From Alteromonas sp. CI.11.F.A3 (lineage in GTDB: Bacteria; Pseudomonadota; Gammaproteobacteria; Enterobacterales; Alteromonadaceae), in contig NZ_CP136708.1 in assembly GCF_032925565.1 (NCBI RefSeq), positions 1,488,001 to 1,552,000 of the forward strand: 64,000 nucleotides of DNA. The letters are read 5' to 3'. Numbering within the stretch: position 1 is the first letter of the stretch; the number at the start of each line of letters is the position of its first letter. Made by a program: the position numbers and the translations under genes. The notes beneath the pieces are model-generated. The model worked only from the letters and a program-made list of their open reading frames with translations, searched no databases and was not told the DNA's origin. Below are positions 16,396 to 25,158 of the stretch, in pieces.

Positions 16396-16944
16396 ATGAG
16401 CCGACACTTTGATAACGCTCAAGGGTTATGTGAAGACAAAGATAAAGCCACCGAAGGCTTTGTTTTCAACCAAACGATGTTGCGTATTGCCGACCCTGCA
16501 CGCTCACTCGATTTTTACACGCGAGTAATGGGCATGACATTGTTGAAACGCCTAGATTTTGAAGAGATGAAATTTAGCCTTTATTTCTTAGCGGCGGGTG
16601 ATGACTTTTCTGATATTAGCGAAGACGATAGTGAGCGCACCGCCCAAACTTTTGGAAGGCCTGCCATGCTAGAGCTCACTCACAATTGGGGGGATACCGC
16701 AGATAGTGTTGACTATCATAATGGCAATAGTGAACCAAAAGGCTTTGGTCATATTGGCTTTCACGTACCGAATCTAGATGCTGCATGTGAAAGATTTGAA
16801 GCGCTAGATGTCCCTTTTCAAAAACGCCCTAATGATGGTTCGATGAAAGGTATCGCATTTATTAGAGATCCAGATGATTACTGGATTGAAATTTTTGATG
16901 CTAAACAAACGGCTAAGGTATGCGCCCCACACTTGAGCAAGTAA
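16396..16944 (+). CDS. gloA: Lactoylglutathione lyase (glyoxalase I), long zinc-type
   Basis: A 182-residue protein, matching the length of human and yeast-half type glyoxalase I rather than the 135-residue E. coli enzyme. It isomerises the methylglyoxal-glutathione hemithioacetal to S-lactoylglutathione. Metal ligands can be placed by eye: Q26 (FNQTMLRI), E93 (LELTHNWG), H119 (GFGHIGFHV) and E165 (WIEIFD). Gln as first ligand is the pattern of the zinc-dependent long class. Spacing Q26-H119-E165 equals the human Q33-H126-E172 spacing. The start follows AAGGA. It is monocistronic. Confidence 0.94.
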   Translation: MSRHFDNAQGLCEDKDKATEGFVFNQTMLRIADPARSLDFYTRVMGMTLLKRLDFEEMKFSLYFLAAGDDFSDISEDDSERTAQTFGRPAMLELTHNWGDTADSVDYHNGNSEPKGFGHIGFHVPNLDAACERFEALDVPFQKRPNDGSMKGIAFIRDPDDYWIEIFDAKQTAKVCAPHLSK

Positions 16945-16974
16945 TGCAAGGCGCCACATTCTTGTAAACCAAAC

Positions 16975-17637
16975 TTAGTCAGCGTAGCCCCATGGTGCTG
17001 CCGGTACGGGTATTGATTGGGTTAAATCAAAATCTACCCGGAACTCTCTGCCTTCTCTAATCAATCGGTAGGTAAAGGTTTCCGGGTAAATAAACATTTG
17101 CCAAATATTGGAGCTTGATTGGGGAATGCCACTTTTTGCAAACAAGGCTTTAGAGTAGGCGTCGGCGGGGAAAGATTGGACCTGGGGCCAACCAGCATCG
17201 AGGGTATGACCGCCGTACATGGTCGATTCCGAATAGCTACCATCTTCATGTCGATGATCATGCTTAAGCGATAATCCAGAGCCCGTTTTAGTGATGATCC
17301 ACGTTCTAGATGCATTGTCGCCTATGTGGAAGGGAATATGTAACACGGTGTCTGTACAGCGGCGAACATGCATGACCAAAGGTTTACCTGCCATGCTGCT
17401 AGTAGGCTGGTTATCAACCGTTATTTTTCCAGCAAACGCTTTTCCGCATAGCGCGCGTATACTGTCAAAAAAGCTATCGTGGCTGGCAATCGACACTAAC
17501 GGAGCTGGCTGAACAATAGGTTCAGCGTTAGAAGTCTGTGCGGCCATCAGCACTGGCACTGGTGTAGAAACAAGCGCCAAGGTGCCTATAGCCACTAATC
17601 GGGGGGCTATTTGAAGCAGTGTTGAGCTAATCTTCAT
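16975..17637 (-). CDS. Conserved exported protein of unknown function
   Basis: A 220-residue protein with an N-terminal export signal (hydrophobic IAPRLVAIGTLALVSTPVPVLMAAQ). The mature part has conserved-looking blocks: SFFDSIRALCGKAFAGK, MHVRRC, IPFHIGDNASRTWIITKTGSGL, LKHDHRHEDGS and a C-terminal EFRVDFDLT. Secreted proteins with this block order occur widely in proteobacteria, but I know of no assigned function. The two cysteines may form a disulfide, and the HDHRHED cluster could bind metal (inference). It lies 33 bp downstream of the DUF1439 lipoprotein gene on the same strand, so co-transcription is likely. Confidence 0.8.
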   Translation of the reverse strand: MKISSTLLQIAPRLVAIGTLALVSTPVPVLMAAQTSNAEPIVQPAPLVSIASHDSFFDSIRALCGKAFAGKITVDNQPTSSMAGKPLVMHVRRCTDTVLHIPFHIGDNASRTWIITKTGSGLSLKHDHRHEDGSYSESTMYGGHTLDAGWPQVQSFPADAYSKALFAKSGIPQSSSNIWQMFIYPETFTYRLIREGREFRVDFDLTQSIPVPAAPWGYAD

Positions 17638-17670
17638 GCGTTATCTTCTTCTTATTATTATCATTATTGA

Positions 17671-18234
17671 TTAGTTGTTCCAGTTTCTTGGCACCAATTG
17701 AACAGCACCTTCAACAACTTTCATGTCTAGCGGTACTTTACTCAATAGTGCCACTTTAGGGTTATTCATATCTAGTTTATAAACAGGGTTAGCAGCCAGA
17801 AAAGCGTTGAGTAAGTTCATCACTTCGTTGTTTAAAGGCTTTAAGTTCCCTTTGTAGTTTCCCGCTTCTACACTTGAATTTAACAGATTAAGATTGCGCA
17901 GGAATACGGCTTTTTGCTCACTGTCATAGTAAGGGCTGCCTTCAATCTGAAAGGTTAAGCGTACAGGGTATTTAAATGCGAAAGCATTAATTTCTGCGCC
18001 TGTGTCTAAACCAAGGGATATAACATCGCGATTATCAGGGCCGATATTCACATTTATATCGTTCACATTTAGCTGTACGGGCAAGCCCATAAGATTAACG
18101 TTTTCAGTCAAATTCGGCATTTGCTTATTAAGCAATGATTGGACTTCAGCATTTGTAAAAGAGAAAACGGCTATGCCATTCGTACTTGCACATCCGGTAA
18201 GAAAAAGGGTGATAGCAAAGAGTATAACTTTCAT
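17671..18234 (-). CDS. DUF1439 lipoprotein (YceB-like)
   Basis: A 187-residue lipoprotein: signal MKVILFAITLFLTGCAS with the lipobox LTGC at 13-16. The mature domain FSFTNAEVQSLLNKQMP ... LGLDTGAEINAFAFKYPVRLTFQIEGSPYYDSEQKAVFLRNL matches the DUF1439/YceB pattern, a lipid-binding-like fold related to SMP/TULIP domains. It probably sits in the periplasmic leaflet of the outer membrane. Function is unknown; E. coli YceB is uncharacterised. It forms a minus-strand run with the flanking exported genes (gaps of 33 and 108 bp). Confidence 0.87.
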   Translation of the reverse strand: MKVILFAITLFLTGCASTNGIAVFSFTNAEVQSLLNKQMPNLTENVNLMGLPVQLNVNDINVNIGPDNRDVISLGLDTGAEINAFAFKYPVRLTFQIEGSPYYDSEQKAVFLRNLNLLNSSVEAGNYKGNLKPLNNEVMNLLNAFLAANPVYKLDMNNPKVALLSKVPLDMKVVEGAVQLVPRNWNN

Positions 18235-18342
18235 AAAAAACCTTCTGTTTAGAGTTCATAGCCTGCAATGAATACAAGAAAAAATCTCATAACAAGCAAG
18301 CTAATTACTCCCATTATGCCATTTGCTTCATATAAATGACGT

Positions 18343-18930
18343 TTATTTTGCTGGAAAGGCTTCAAGTAAACTGACCACTAACTCGCTTAGTTTATTTTGG
18401 ATAGTGACGGCATCGGTAGACTCTACCTCTACCTCTACACTGCCCACTGCACTGTAAATAAACGTATCGCCACGTACCACATCAATTTGAAGGTTTTGAT
18501 ATTGGGTCACGCGCTCACCAATAGGTACACTGAAAATACTGCCAAGGGAAATACCGCCAGAACGGCCAAATACACCCGTGCCTAAGCCTAGGTTTAGTCG
18601 TGTGTCATTTTCTTCACTGGCAGTTGAAGGAAGGAAACCTACCAGTACATCTGCACCTTCTTCAGGCGAAGGCTTGAGCCCCTTGGCGATAAGTGCTCGG
18701 CTAATAGCCGATGTGAGTTGGCTTTCTATTTCGGGGTTCAAGCTATTAAGTGGCGGTCGAACAAAAAACGTATCTATTTCGGCAAAGTTCTGGCTTTCAT
18801 CAATATTAATTTGCGGGCCCTTGTTGGCACAGCCAGCTAAGAAGCTTAACGCCACTAAGGCAAAAAGCATGTAAAAAGGTTTTCTTGCTCTATGTTTACT
18901 TCTATTTGTTGGTGTCATAAGTACGCCCAA
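18343..18930 (-). CDS. DUF4136 lipoprotein
   Basis: A protein of about 195 residues with a lipoprotein signal (FYMLFALVALSFLAGC). The Met at residue 5, behind which the basic n-region starts, is an equally good start. The domain NFAEIDTFFVRPPLNSLNPEIESQLTSAISRALIAKGLKPSPEEGADVLVGF is typical of DUF4136, with a glycine-rich centre (LGLGTGVFGRSGGISLG) and a C-terminal helix. It is predicted to be outer-membrane associated, with unknown role. It heads the run of three exported-protein genes reading to 16975. Confidence 0.85.
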   Translation of the reverse strand: MGVLMTPTNRSKHRARKPFYMLFALVALSFLAGCANKGPQINIDESQNFAEIDTFFVRPPLNSLNPEIESQLTSAISRALIAKGLKPSPEEGADVLVGFLPSTASEENDTRLNLGLGTGVFGRSGGISLGSIFSVPIGERVTQYQNLQIDVVRGDTFIYSAVGSVEVEVESTDAVTIQNKLSELVVSLLEAFPAK

Positions 18931-19120
18931 TAAAGAACTGCTGTAGTGGTTTAAAGATGAAAACCACCATTTAGGATCGATTTATTATCGTAAATAGCGC
19001 AAATTGAACGTCAAGCCTCATCAATTCACGTAAACCAGTGGTTTTAATTCGCGGTCTATTAGCCATTGCGATAAACTACGCCATAATAAATGAGCCACTT
19101 CTAGATTAAGACGAAAAACC

Positions 19121-19708
19121 ATGATCCACAATGATGTTCTACGACGCCTACGCTTTGCTTTGGCAATTAACGATACCGCTGCTATTGGTATTTTCAAGTT
19201 AGTAGACTACGACATGGATGTAGATTACCTTCATTCAATTATGAAAAAAGAAGGTGAAGAGGGCTATTTGCCTTGCAGAGATAAAATCATCTCTTTGTTC
19301 TTAGACGGCTTAATCATTAAAAGACGTGGCAAGCAAGAAGGTGTTGAGCCAGTTATTTTAAAATCCGGTGAGCGTTTAAGTAACAATGAAGTGCTTCGAA
19401 AAATTCGTATTGCTATGAGCTACAAAGACGAAGATATGATAAACGCGCTTCAAATGGCTGATTTTAGATTAAGCAAAAACGAGCTTTCAGCTTTTTTCAG
19501 AAAACCAGATCACAGAAACTATAAAGTGGCTGGCGACCAAGTGGTACGTAACTTATTACAGGGCATGGTGAAGAAGTATCGCCCTGATGCGAAAAAAACA
19601 GCGCATACAAAAGAGCAAGTACGCGAGAACGTAAAAGCGGATATTCAGGCCAAAAAAGCCAAAGAGAAAACTAATAAGCCAAGTTCTGTGTGGGGCAAAA
19701 CCTCTTAA
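19121..19708 (+). CDS. yehS: DUF1456 family protein YehS
   Basis: A 195-residue cytoplasmic protein with two tandem DUF1456 repeats: residues about 2-65 (NDVLRRLRFALAINDTAAIGIF) and about 88-150 (NNEVLRKIRIAMSYKDEDMI). This matches E. coli YehS in order and spacing. A lysine-rich tail (residues 155-190) extends beyond the second repeat. The function is not established; the family behaves like a small helical nucleic-acid or protein-binding module. It is followed 117 bp later by zapE on the same strand. Confidence 0.9.
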   Translation: MIHNDVLRRLRFALAINDTAAIGIFKLVDYDMDVDYLHSIMKKEGEEGYLPCRDKIISLFLDGLIIKRRGKQEGVEPVILKSGERLSNNEVLRKIRIAMSYKDEDMINALQMADFRLSKNELSAFFRKPDHRNYKVAGDQVVRNLLQGMVKKYRPDAKKTAHTKEQVRENVKADIQAKKAKEKTNKPSSVWGKTS

Positions 19709-19825
19709 CCGTGAACTCATAACTATTGGGCGTTACGCTTTGCACCATGTAAAGTGGGCAAAAGCATGAAGATTTAAACTGTGCGTAACGCTATCTTCCT
19801 CGGCAAGACACCATATTAAACCTGT

Positions 19826-21037
19826 ATGCTACATTCCTCGCCGCTTACCAAATATCAAGCACTAGTCGATTCGGGAAAGCTTCAAAAAGATCCCTCTCAA
19901 CAACACGCCATTGCATTGCTACAGCAGCTGTACCTTTCATTACAGCAGGTTCACGAAAACGCTTCTCATAAAAGTACGCAACTACAGAGTAAAGGTATAT
20001 ATCTGTGGGGCAAAGTAGGGCGGGGCAAAACCTTTTTGATGGACTTGCTAGACGCGAGTTTGACAAGCTCCTTGTGCAAACGGCAACACTTCCATCATTT
20101 CATGCAGGATGTGCATAAGCGGCTCACCGAGCTGTCCGGTAAGTCAGAGCCTTTGCGCCATATTGCGAAGCAGCTAAGTAAGCAGTACAAGGTGTTGTGT
20201 TTCGATGAGTTCTTTGTGTCTGATATTGGCGATGCCATGTTACTTGGTAACTTACTGCAATACATGTTTGAACTTAACATGGTGGTGGTGTGTACCAGCA
20301 ATTGTGCGCCAAACGAGCTTTATCGAAATGGTTTGCAGCGTGCACGCTTTTTGCCGGCTATTGCGGCTATCGAAGCCCACTTAAACGTATTGCATTTAAA
20401 TGGTAAGCACGATCACCGAAAACGTGAACTCACATACATTCAACGGTATTTTGAGCTGCCAGAATCATTGGATGGACAACAAACGCTGCACCAAACACTT
20501 TTACACCAGTTTAAATTAACCGCTAATGATACGCCGTCAAACATTACTGTGTTAGGGCGAACGATTAAAATCATTACCCAAAGTGAAGCTGCTACAAACA
20601 ATGCGGGCATGAATCATAAAGCGGTTTGTTTCAATTTTTCGGCATTATGTGAAGGGCCTCGTAGCCACTTTGATTACGTAGAATTAGCTAAGCTGTACAA
20701 AACAATATTGGTGTTTAACGTACCACCTATGAGCGGCCAAGCCTACGAGAGAATTAAGGCTCGAGGTACAGAGGACAATGGCTCCAATATCAATATTGCC
20801 TCTGCTGAAACAGGAGAGCGCGAGGTGGTACTAGCACCCATGGATGATGCATTACGCCGATTTATTGCTTTGGTAGATGAATGTTACGACAGTAGAACTA
20901 ACTTGGTAATAACGTCTTACGTGCCTCAAGATGAAATTTATACCAGTGGATCGCTTATGTTTGAGTTTGAGCGTACCAAAAGCCGACTAATAGAAATGGC
21001 TTCTGCGGAGTACACCACCACTGTGAAGGAAAGGTAG
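19826..21037 (+). CDS. zapE: Cell division protein ZapE (AFG1-like ATPase)
   Basis: A 403-residue P-loop ATPase. Walker A is GKVGRGKT at 62-69, and Walker B is VLCFDEFFVSDIGDAMLL near 125. The TSNCAPNELYRNGLQRARFLPAI block and PMDDALRRFIALVDECYDSRTNLVIT are diagnostic of the ZapE/AFG1 family. ZapE associates with the Z-ring and modulates FtsZ under stress or low oxygen. It is slightly longer than E. coli ZapE (375) because of an insertion near residues 245-280. The start lies close to a CCTGT stretch with no strong ribosome-binding site, so a start a few codons away is possible. Confidence 0.93.
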   Translation: MLHSSPLTKYQALVDSGKLQKDPSQQHAIALLQQLYLSLQQVHENASHKSTQLQSKGIYLWGKVGRGKTFLMDLLDASLTSSLCKRQHFHHFMQDVHKRLTELSGKSEPLRHIAKQLSKQYKVLCFDEFFVSDIGDAMLLGNLLQYMFELNMVVVCTSNCAPNELYRNGLQRARFLPAIAAIEAHLNVLHLNGKHDHRKRELTYIQRYFELPESLDGQQTLHQTLLHQFKLTANDTPSNITVLGRTIKIITQSEAATNNAGMNHKAVCFNFSALCEGPRSHFDYVELAKLYKTILVFNVPPMSGQAYERIKARGTEDNGSNINIASAETGEREVVLAPMDDALRRFIALVDECYDSRTNLVITSYVPQDEIYTSGSLMFEFERTKSRLIEMASAEYTTTVKER

Positions 21038-21151
21038 GCACCCCTGTTTACATGTACAAAGTAGTTTAAAAATCGATAAGTAGAGCATTGAACACTTTGT
21101 ATTAAACATTTACTGAAAAGATGGGTGCCTATTCATGTTACTAAGACAAAC

Positions 21152-22330
21152 TTAACTAGGCACAGGTGCGTTCTGCGCAATAAGGTTTTTAGACTTCAAT
21201 TCACGCCAAAATTCGCTTGGAATTTTCACTTTCATCGCTTTGATGTTCGCGGTAACTTGTTCCATTGTGCGAGCGCCAGGAATGATGGCAGAGACTGTCT
21301 CCGGGGCTTCAGCAAACTGAAGTGCAGCGGTTTTCATATCAATACCGTGCTTTGTGGCAACAGTACTAATAGCATCAAACTTTTGCGACATTGCGTTTGG
21401 GATCTTGCTTGAATAGTTAAATCTATTTCTGCCGGCTAAAAAACCTCCGTTTAATGGCGCGCCTACCACCACAGACATGTCGCGCTTATCGAGTAGCGGA
21501 AAGGTCTTCTCTAAGGCTTCAGTATGATCCAATATGGAATACTGTAAAGCTAACAAAAATATGTCTGGATCTGACATTTCAAGGGCTTTGTATGCCGCAT
21601 GAGGAGTGTTAATACCAAATCCCCAGCCTTTAATGATGCCTTCATCACGCATCTTCGCTAACTCTGGAATTGCCCCTTTGGCGGCTTGGTCAAAGTAGTG
21701 CACCCAATCCTCACCCATATCACTGTTTTGAGGTGATAAGTCATGAATGTACACAATATCAAGAGATGAAACGCCGATACGTTGTAATGAGTCTTCAATA
21801 GAACGACGTGTGCCTGATGCCGTATAATCGTATCGATAGTGGAAAGGTGAGTGATCGGCCCAATGCCAACTATTCTCTAAAGGCTTCGATGACGCGGTTA
21901 ACAGCCTACCTACTTTCGACGAAAGTACATATTCATCACGTTCTTTATTTCGTAATAAATCGCCGTAGCGTCTTTCGCTCAAACTCAAACCGTAAAAAGG
22001 CGATGTATCATAATGGCGTATTCCAGAATCCCATGCGGCATTGAGCATTTGTAAAATTTCTTCATCGCTGGAAATAGTATTAAAGCCATTACCGGCTGCC
22101 AGGCCACCTAAACCCATTCGATATTTGGGCCGATAGTGTTTGGTGTTTGACATGGCGTTAGTGGGTAGACTAGCGCCTTTGTCGATTTCCCCAAGGGTAG
22201 GCATTAAAGGCCCGACAGATGTCTTTAGTTTAAGTTCTTGTGCCGCAGCTGTTGAACTCATTATAGAACCAAGACTTAGCGCCGCACCTGCTCCTGCACC
22301 AGCTTTTATGAAACTCCTTCGTGTTAACAT
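21152..22330 (-). CDS. Tat-exported aldo/keto reductase
   Basis: A 392-residue protein with a twin-arginine signal, LTRRSFIKAGAGAGAALSLGS, ending near SSTAAAQ. It is followed by an aldo/keto reductase TIM barrel from about residue 65. Active-site elements are seen: WDSGIRHYDTSPFYGLSLSERRYG (Asp and Tyr), YVLSSKVGRLL (Lys) and LDIVYIHDLS (His). The size and the YDTSP-FYG pattern resemble the D-threo-aldose/L-fucose dehydrogenase branch. Export of an NAD(P)H-dependent reductase is odd, because cofactor is not expected in the periplasm; the Tat system could carry it with cofactor bound. It converges on zapE. Confidence 0.87.
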   Translation of the reverse strand: MLTRRSFIKAGAGAGAALSLGSIMSSTAAAQELKLKTSVGPLMPTLGEIDKGASLPTNAMSNTKHYRPKYRMGLGGLAAGNGFNTISSDEEILQMLNAAWDSGIRHYDTSPFYGLSLSERRYGDLLRNKERDEYVLSSKVGRLLTASSKPLENSWHWADHSPFHYRYDYTASGTRRSIEDSLQRIGVSSLDIVYIHDLSPQNSDMGEDWVHYFDQAAKGAIPELAKMRDEGIIKGWGFGINTPHAAYKALEMSDPDIFLLALQYSILDHTEALEKTFPLLDKRDMSVVVGAPLNGGFLAGRNRFNYSSKIPNAMSQKFDAISTVATKHGIDMKTAALQFAEAPETVSAIIPGARTMEQVTANIKAMKVKIPSEFWRELKSKNLIAQNAPVPS

Positions 22331-22750
22331 GTAATTAATCTCCGTAAGTGATTTTCAATGCGGGTGATTCCCCTTTAAAAATACTAATCAAATAACTAAT
22401 GAGATCATGATTAATTTTTGTATTAAAAATTAAATTTTTAGTCTTAATTATTATCTTTTAATTTATAATTAAAGCACATTTTATTAAGGGTTATTAATGG
22501 CCGAATTTTTTATAAAGTGAATTATCGTTTTGATAAAGATATTATCGATATGAATCTTTCTTGAAAATAAAAGTTATGGAATTAATATTGACGCTAAATT
22601 TTGGTCAAAATAACTAAATTTACGTATTTTAAATATCAAGAAATTAACATTTTTCGGCATTGTTTTTGTTTATCTTGTTGATTAATAGGTTTTTTGTTGT
22701 TTTGGCATTTAGGTTGCAAAACTTACTTCGACTTAACCTAAAGGATAACA
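22331..22750. other. Very AT-rich divergent intergenic region
   Basis: About 420 bp between the aldo/keto reductase and the DUF3718 gene contain no gene. Positions about 22380-22690 are extremely AT-rich, with short palindromes such as AAATTAAATTT. This composition suits a binding region for H-NS-like silencers or a promoter under strong regulation, but no named operator was recognised. Confidence 0.5.
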
Positions 22751-23092
22751 ATGATGAATACTTTCACTAAAACATTAGCTACAATTACGCTTTCTTTATC
22801 AACTATCGGCATGGCAAGTGCAGCAGACTCATTATTTGCAGCAGACGATTCAATTACTTCTAAATTATGTGTTGTTGCAGCGCAAGGCAGCAAAATTCAA
22901 CTTCACAAATCAATTAAAGATTCTGGTTTGAGTAAAAGTTATATTGCCGAGAGCGTAACCTGTAATGATCAAAATATTTTAGCGTTTGTGCAAGATCATG
23001 CAGAAGAACCAGACACGATGAATAATATTTTAACAGGTGGTAAATTTAAGACTCAGGTCGATATTACAGACCTAGCAAACGTAAAATATTAA
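22751..23092 (+). CDS. Small exported DUF3718-type protein
   Basis: A 113-residue protein with tandem ATGs behind AAAGGA and a signal peptide ending at GMASAAD. The mature domain has the CVVAAQGSKIQLHKSIKD ... ESVTCNDQNILAFVQ pattern, with two cysteines about 33 residues apart that probably form a disulfide. The same pattern occurs twice in the 35483-35947 protein, so the window holds two paralogues plus a remnant at 24116-24214. DUF3718 proteins are small, periplasmic and largely limited to Alteromonadales-like bacteria; function unknown. A good terminator follows. Confidence 0.82.
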   Translation: MMNTFTKTLATITLSLSTIGMASAADSLFAADDSITSKLCVVAAQGSKIQLHKSIKDSGLSKSYIAESVTCNDQNILAFVQDHAEEPDTMNNILTGGKFKTQVDITDLANVKY

Positions 23093-23148
23093 TTCTTTGG
23101 CGGTGGGCGGTCACCAAGTTTAATTGCCAATGCATTCATACTATTTAC

Positions 23149-23182
23149 GAAAGATGGCGAATGCCATCTTTTCTTTTTTGTC
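23149..23182 (+). terminator. Rho-independent terminator of the DUF3718 gene
   Basis: A 9-bp stem, AAAGATGGC with GCCATCTTT, has a 4-nt loop (GAAT) and is followed by TCTTTTTTG. It lies 57 bp after the stop of the DUF3718 gene. Confidence 0.85.
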
Positions 23183-23244
23183 TTTGGTTTAAAACGCGCT
23201 TGGATTGCGCGCAACTATAGAGCACAACCCGCATACTGGCCTAG

Positions 23245-23904
23245 CTATTGGTTACTATTATCGCCCGTGTCCTCACTTGTGCTCTCAATAATGCGCTTCG
23301 TGTGGCCGTCAGAGCTAAAGCCAAAACCGTCTTGGGAGAATGTGAACGTATTCGTGTTGTTGACAACTTCTCGGGATTGAAGCAAAAAATGCTGCACTTT
23401 TTCTTCAACTACACCAGTTTCAGTTAAAATAGCAGCTTGGGTTTTGGCGTCTTCCCATTCAACTAACTGTGACAATTTTGATGTTTGGCTAATTAGCTCT
23501 CGAAGGTTGTCGTCTTTTTCAATGTAACGTGTAAGCCGTTGATTTTTATCACTAGGCTCGATTATTGATAAGCCTTCTTCATCAACAAGAAAACTTGTTT
23601 CGTTCTCAACCCCTAAGTTTTTTGCAAGGCTACTAAGTTGAGATGCCAGTTTCTGTTGATTAAATTCAAGGTAATTAGACAGGATCCCTGAATCTAAAGA
23701 CAATTCGCCACTGTCTATTTTATTCAGTGTGGCGTCAATTTTTCCTTCGTCTAATCCTGCATTTAAGGTGGCATAAGTTAGCCCTAATTGACTATTCTGT
23801 TTCGACTTTTCCGATAGCGCTTCCATTGTCCCACTTGATGTGGAGGAATTATTAATATAATCAAACAAAGAGGGTTTGTTGTACGTTACGTCCATTACCG
23901 TCAA
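23245..23904 (-). CDS. Hypothetical cytoplasmic protein
   Basis: A 219-residue hydrophilic protein of unknown family. No signal peptide or membrane segment is seen. The sequence is rich in Ser, Asn, Leu and Glu, with helical stretches (LSNYLEFNQQKLASQLSSLAKNLGV) and a C-terminal segment FTFSQDGFGFSSDGHTKRI that may form a short beta hairpin. The last 15 residues are acidic and polar (ESTSEDTGDNSNQ). It shows the low complexity of a flagellar or surface-structure accessory protein, but that is a guess. It lies beside the decayed DUF3718 remnant. Confidence 0.65.
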   Translation of the reverse strand: MTVMDVTYNKPSLFDYINNSSTSSGTMEALSEKSKQNSQLGLTYATLNAGLDEGKIDATLNKIDSGELSLDSGILSNYLEFNQQKLASQLSSLAKNLGVENETSFLVDEEGLSIIEPSDKNQRLTRYIEKDDNLRELISQTSKLSQLVEWEDAKTQAAILTETGVVEEKVQHFLLQSREVVNNTNTFTFSQDGFGFSSDGHTKRIIESTSEDTGDNSNQ

Positions 23905-24255
23905 AAAATAGTTGTCTGAGAGGATAACCCTAAAGAGGCAATTTCAGTGCCAATTACCCCTTTTCCTAATGAAGGCTGTACCGCGTTTAACGCACCGCTA
24001 TTTACGCCCGAAAACTCAGCAAGTATGGTATTGAAAAATCCATTTTAATTGTCCACTACAGGCCAAGTTTTTCCTCTATTTTCCGCCGTTTCCTATATGT
24101 GCAGTAAACGAATGAGCTTCCTTTACATCATGTGTTGTTGCAGCGCAGGACAGTAAAGTCTCGTTCTTTTGCTCTATACAAGGCTCTATTTTGAATATAC
24201 TGGCCCACGCTTAATAATTTCTACATGGAGGTGTAAAAGTAACGACAAAATAGGC
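23905..24255. other. Gene-remnant region
   Basis: About 350 bp hold no intact gene but two coding-looking fragments on the plus strand. One is a frame ending at 24048 that reads VPITPFPNEGCTAFNAPLF and then SASMVLKNPF before its stop. The other is the DUF3718 remnant listed separately. The region looks like the scar of a deletion or of decayed genes. Confidence 0.45.
24116..24214 (+). pseudogene. Decayed DUF3718 gene fragment
   Basis: After a stop, a frame reads SCVVAAQDSKVSFFCSIQGS, which lines up with CVVAAQGSKIQLHKSIKDSG of the intact DUF3718 protein at 22751. About 12 of 21 positions are identical, and the DNA TGTGTTGTTGCAGCGCA is identical in both. The signal peptide part and the C-terminal cysteine are missing, and the frame closes at a TAA at 24212. 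It looks like the remains of a third paralogue, possibly a broken tandem duplicate. Confidence 0.6.
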
Positions 24256-24903
24256 TTAAATCATTTTTAGTGCATCAACAATATCTTGAGGCTCTGAACG
24301 CGTTCGATAATCTACATCCACATAGCGCCATGTGACGTTGCCGCGTTGATTGAGTACAAAGGTTGCCGGAATAGGCAGAATGTTGCCATTGCCATTGTTG
24401 ATAGCTTCAAGGTTGAGTTGCCTGTCGTTTTTCATATGTTCAATTAAAAACTCGGGCACTTCCCATGCAACACCATATTGACCTGCCACGTTGGCATTTT
24501 GATCTGATAATACGATAAAATCCATCTTACTTATTTCATCTTCGCTGAGCGAATCATCGGGCATCTGCGGGCTTATAGCCACTAGCGTTGCCCCAAGTTG
24601 TTTAATATCGTCTAATCTTGATTGAAGAGCTCGAAGCTGTAAATTACAGTAGGGGCACCAACTCCCGCGATAAAAAGTGACTACAACAGGCCCTTGTTCT
24701 AGAAGCGCTGAAAGTGAGACTGTACTTGCCTTTGCATCAGGTAGCGTGAATTCAGGTGCTTTATCGCCAATAGCTAACGCATTGCTACCTTGTTGAAACG
24801 ACTTGGCTTTGGCTATTTCTGCATCTACCCCTTTCATGAAATCAGGGTTGCCTTTCCGGCCGGCTTCAACCTTCGCTTCGGTTTGTTCTTTTAACGTTGT
24901 CAT
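24256..24903 (-). CDS. Peroxiredoxin-like redoxin (AhpC/TSA family)
   Basis: A 215-residue thioredoxin-fold protein. The active site is TFYRGSWCPYCNLQLRAL with C83 and C86, preceded by GDKAPEFTLPDA, the usual start of the AhpC/TSA domain. The W-C-P-Y-C form is typical of the redoxin subgroup annotated as peroxiredoxin-like or bacterioferritin comigratory-like. An 80-residue N-terminal part holds a helical extension (EQTEAKVEAGRKGNPDFMKGVDAEI). It has no signal peptide and is probably cytoplasmic, reducing peroxides or disulfides. It is divergent from the dienelactone hydrolase gene. Confidence 0.88.
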   Translation of the reverse strand: MTTLKEQTEAKVEAGRKGNPDFMKGVDAEIAKAKSFQQGSNALAIGDKAPEFTLPDAKASTVSLSALLEQGPVVVTFYRGSWCPYCNLQLRALQSRLDDIKQLGATLVAISPQMPDDSLSEDEISKMDFIVLSDQNANVAGQYGVAWEVPEFLIEHMKNDRQLNLEAINNGNGNILPIPATFVLNQRGNVTWRYVDVDYRTRSEPQDIVDALKMI

Positions 24904-25158
24904 ACAAGTCTCATGTTGTGATACATCACAATGGCGTATCGGAATGATGATAATGCCGTAAAATTAGCGCTTTCTAGATAATAATAAAACCGATTTACAC
25001 GGAATTTAAGACTATTGTTGCCATAAATGCGGTACGACGCAAAAGTACGCCTATTCTCATAATAAATTGGATAATATTCTGGACACCCATACGCATTTAG
25101 TTATTAACTAAACATTCACTTTGCCAGCCCTTCCACTTTGTATTATTAAGGATTTACT

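Noticed and set aside
21035..21131. 9-bp inverted repeat TAGGCACCC/GGGTGCCTA around the zapE/aldo-keto reductase junction
   Set aside because: The arms are about 80 nt apart without a T tract, so it is a poor terminator and could be chance.
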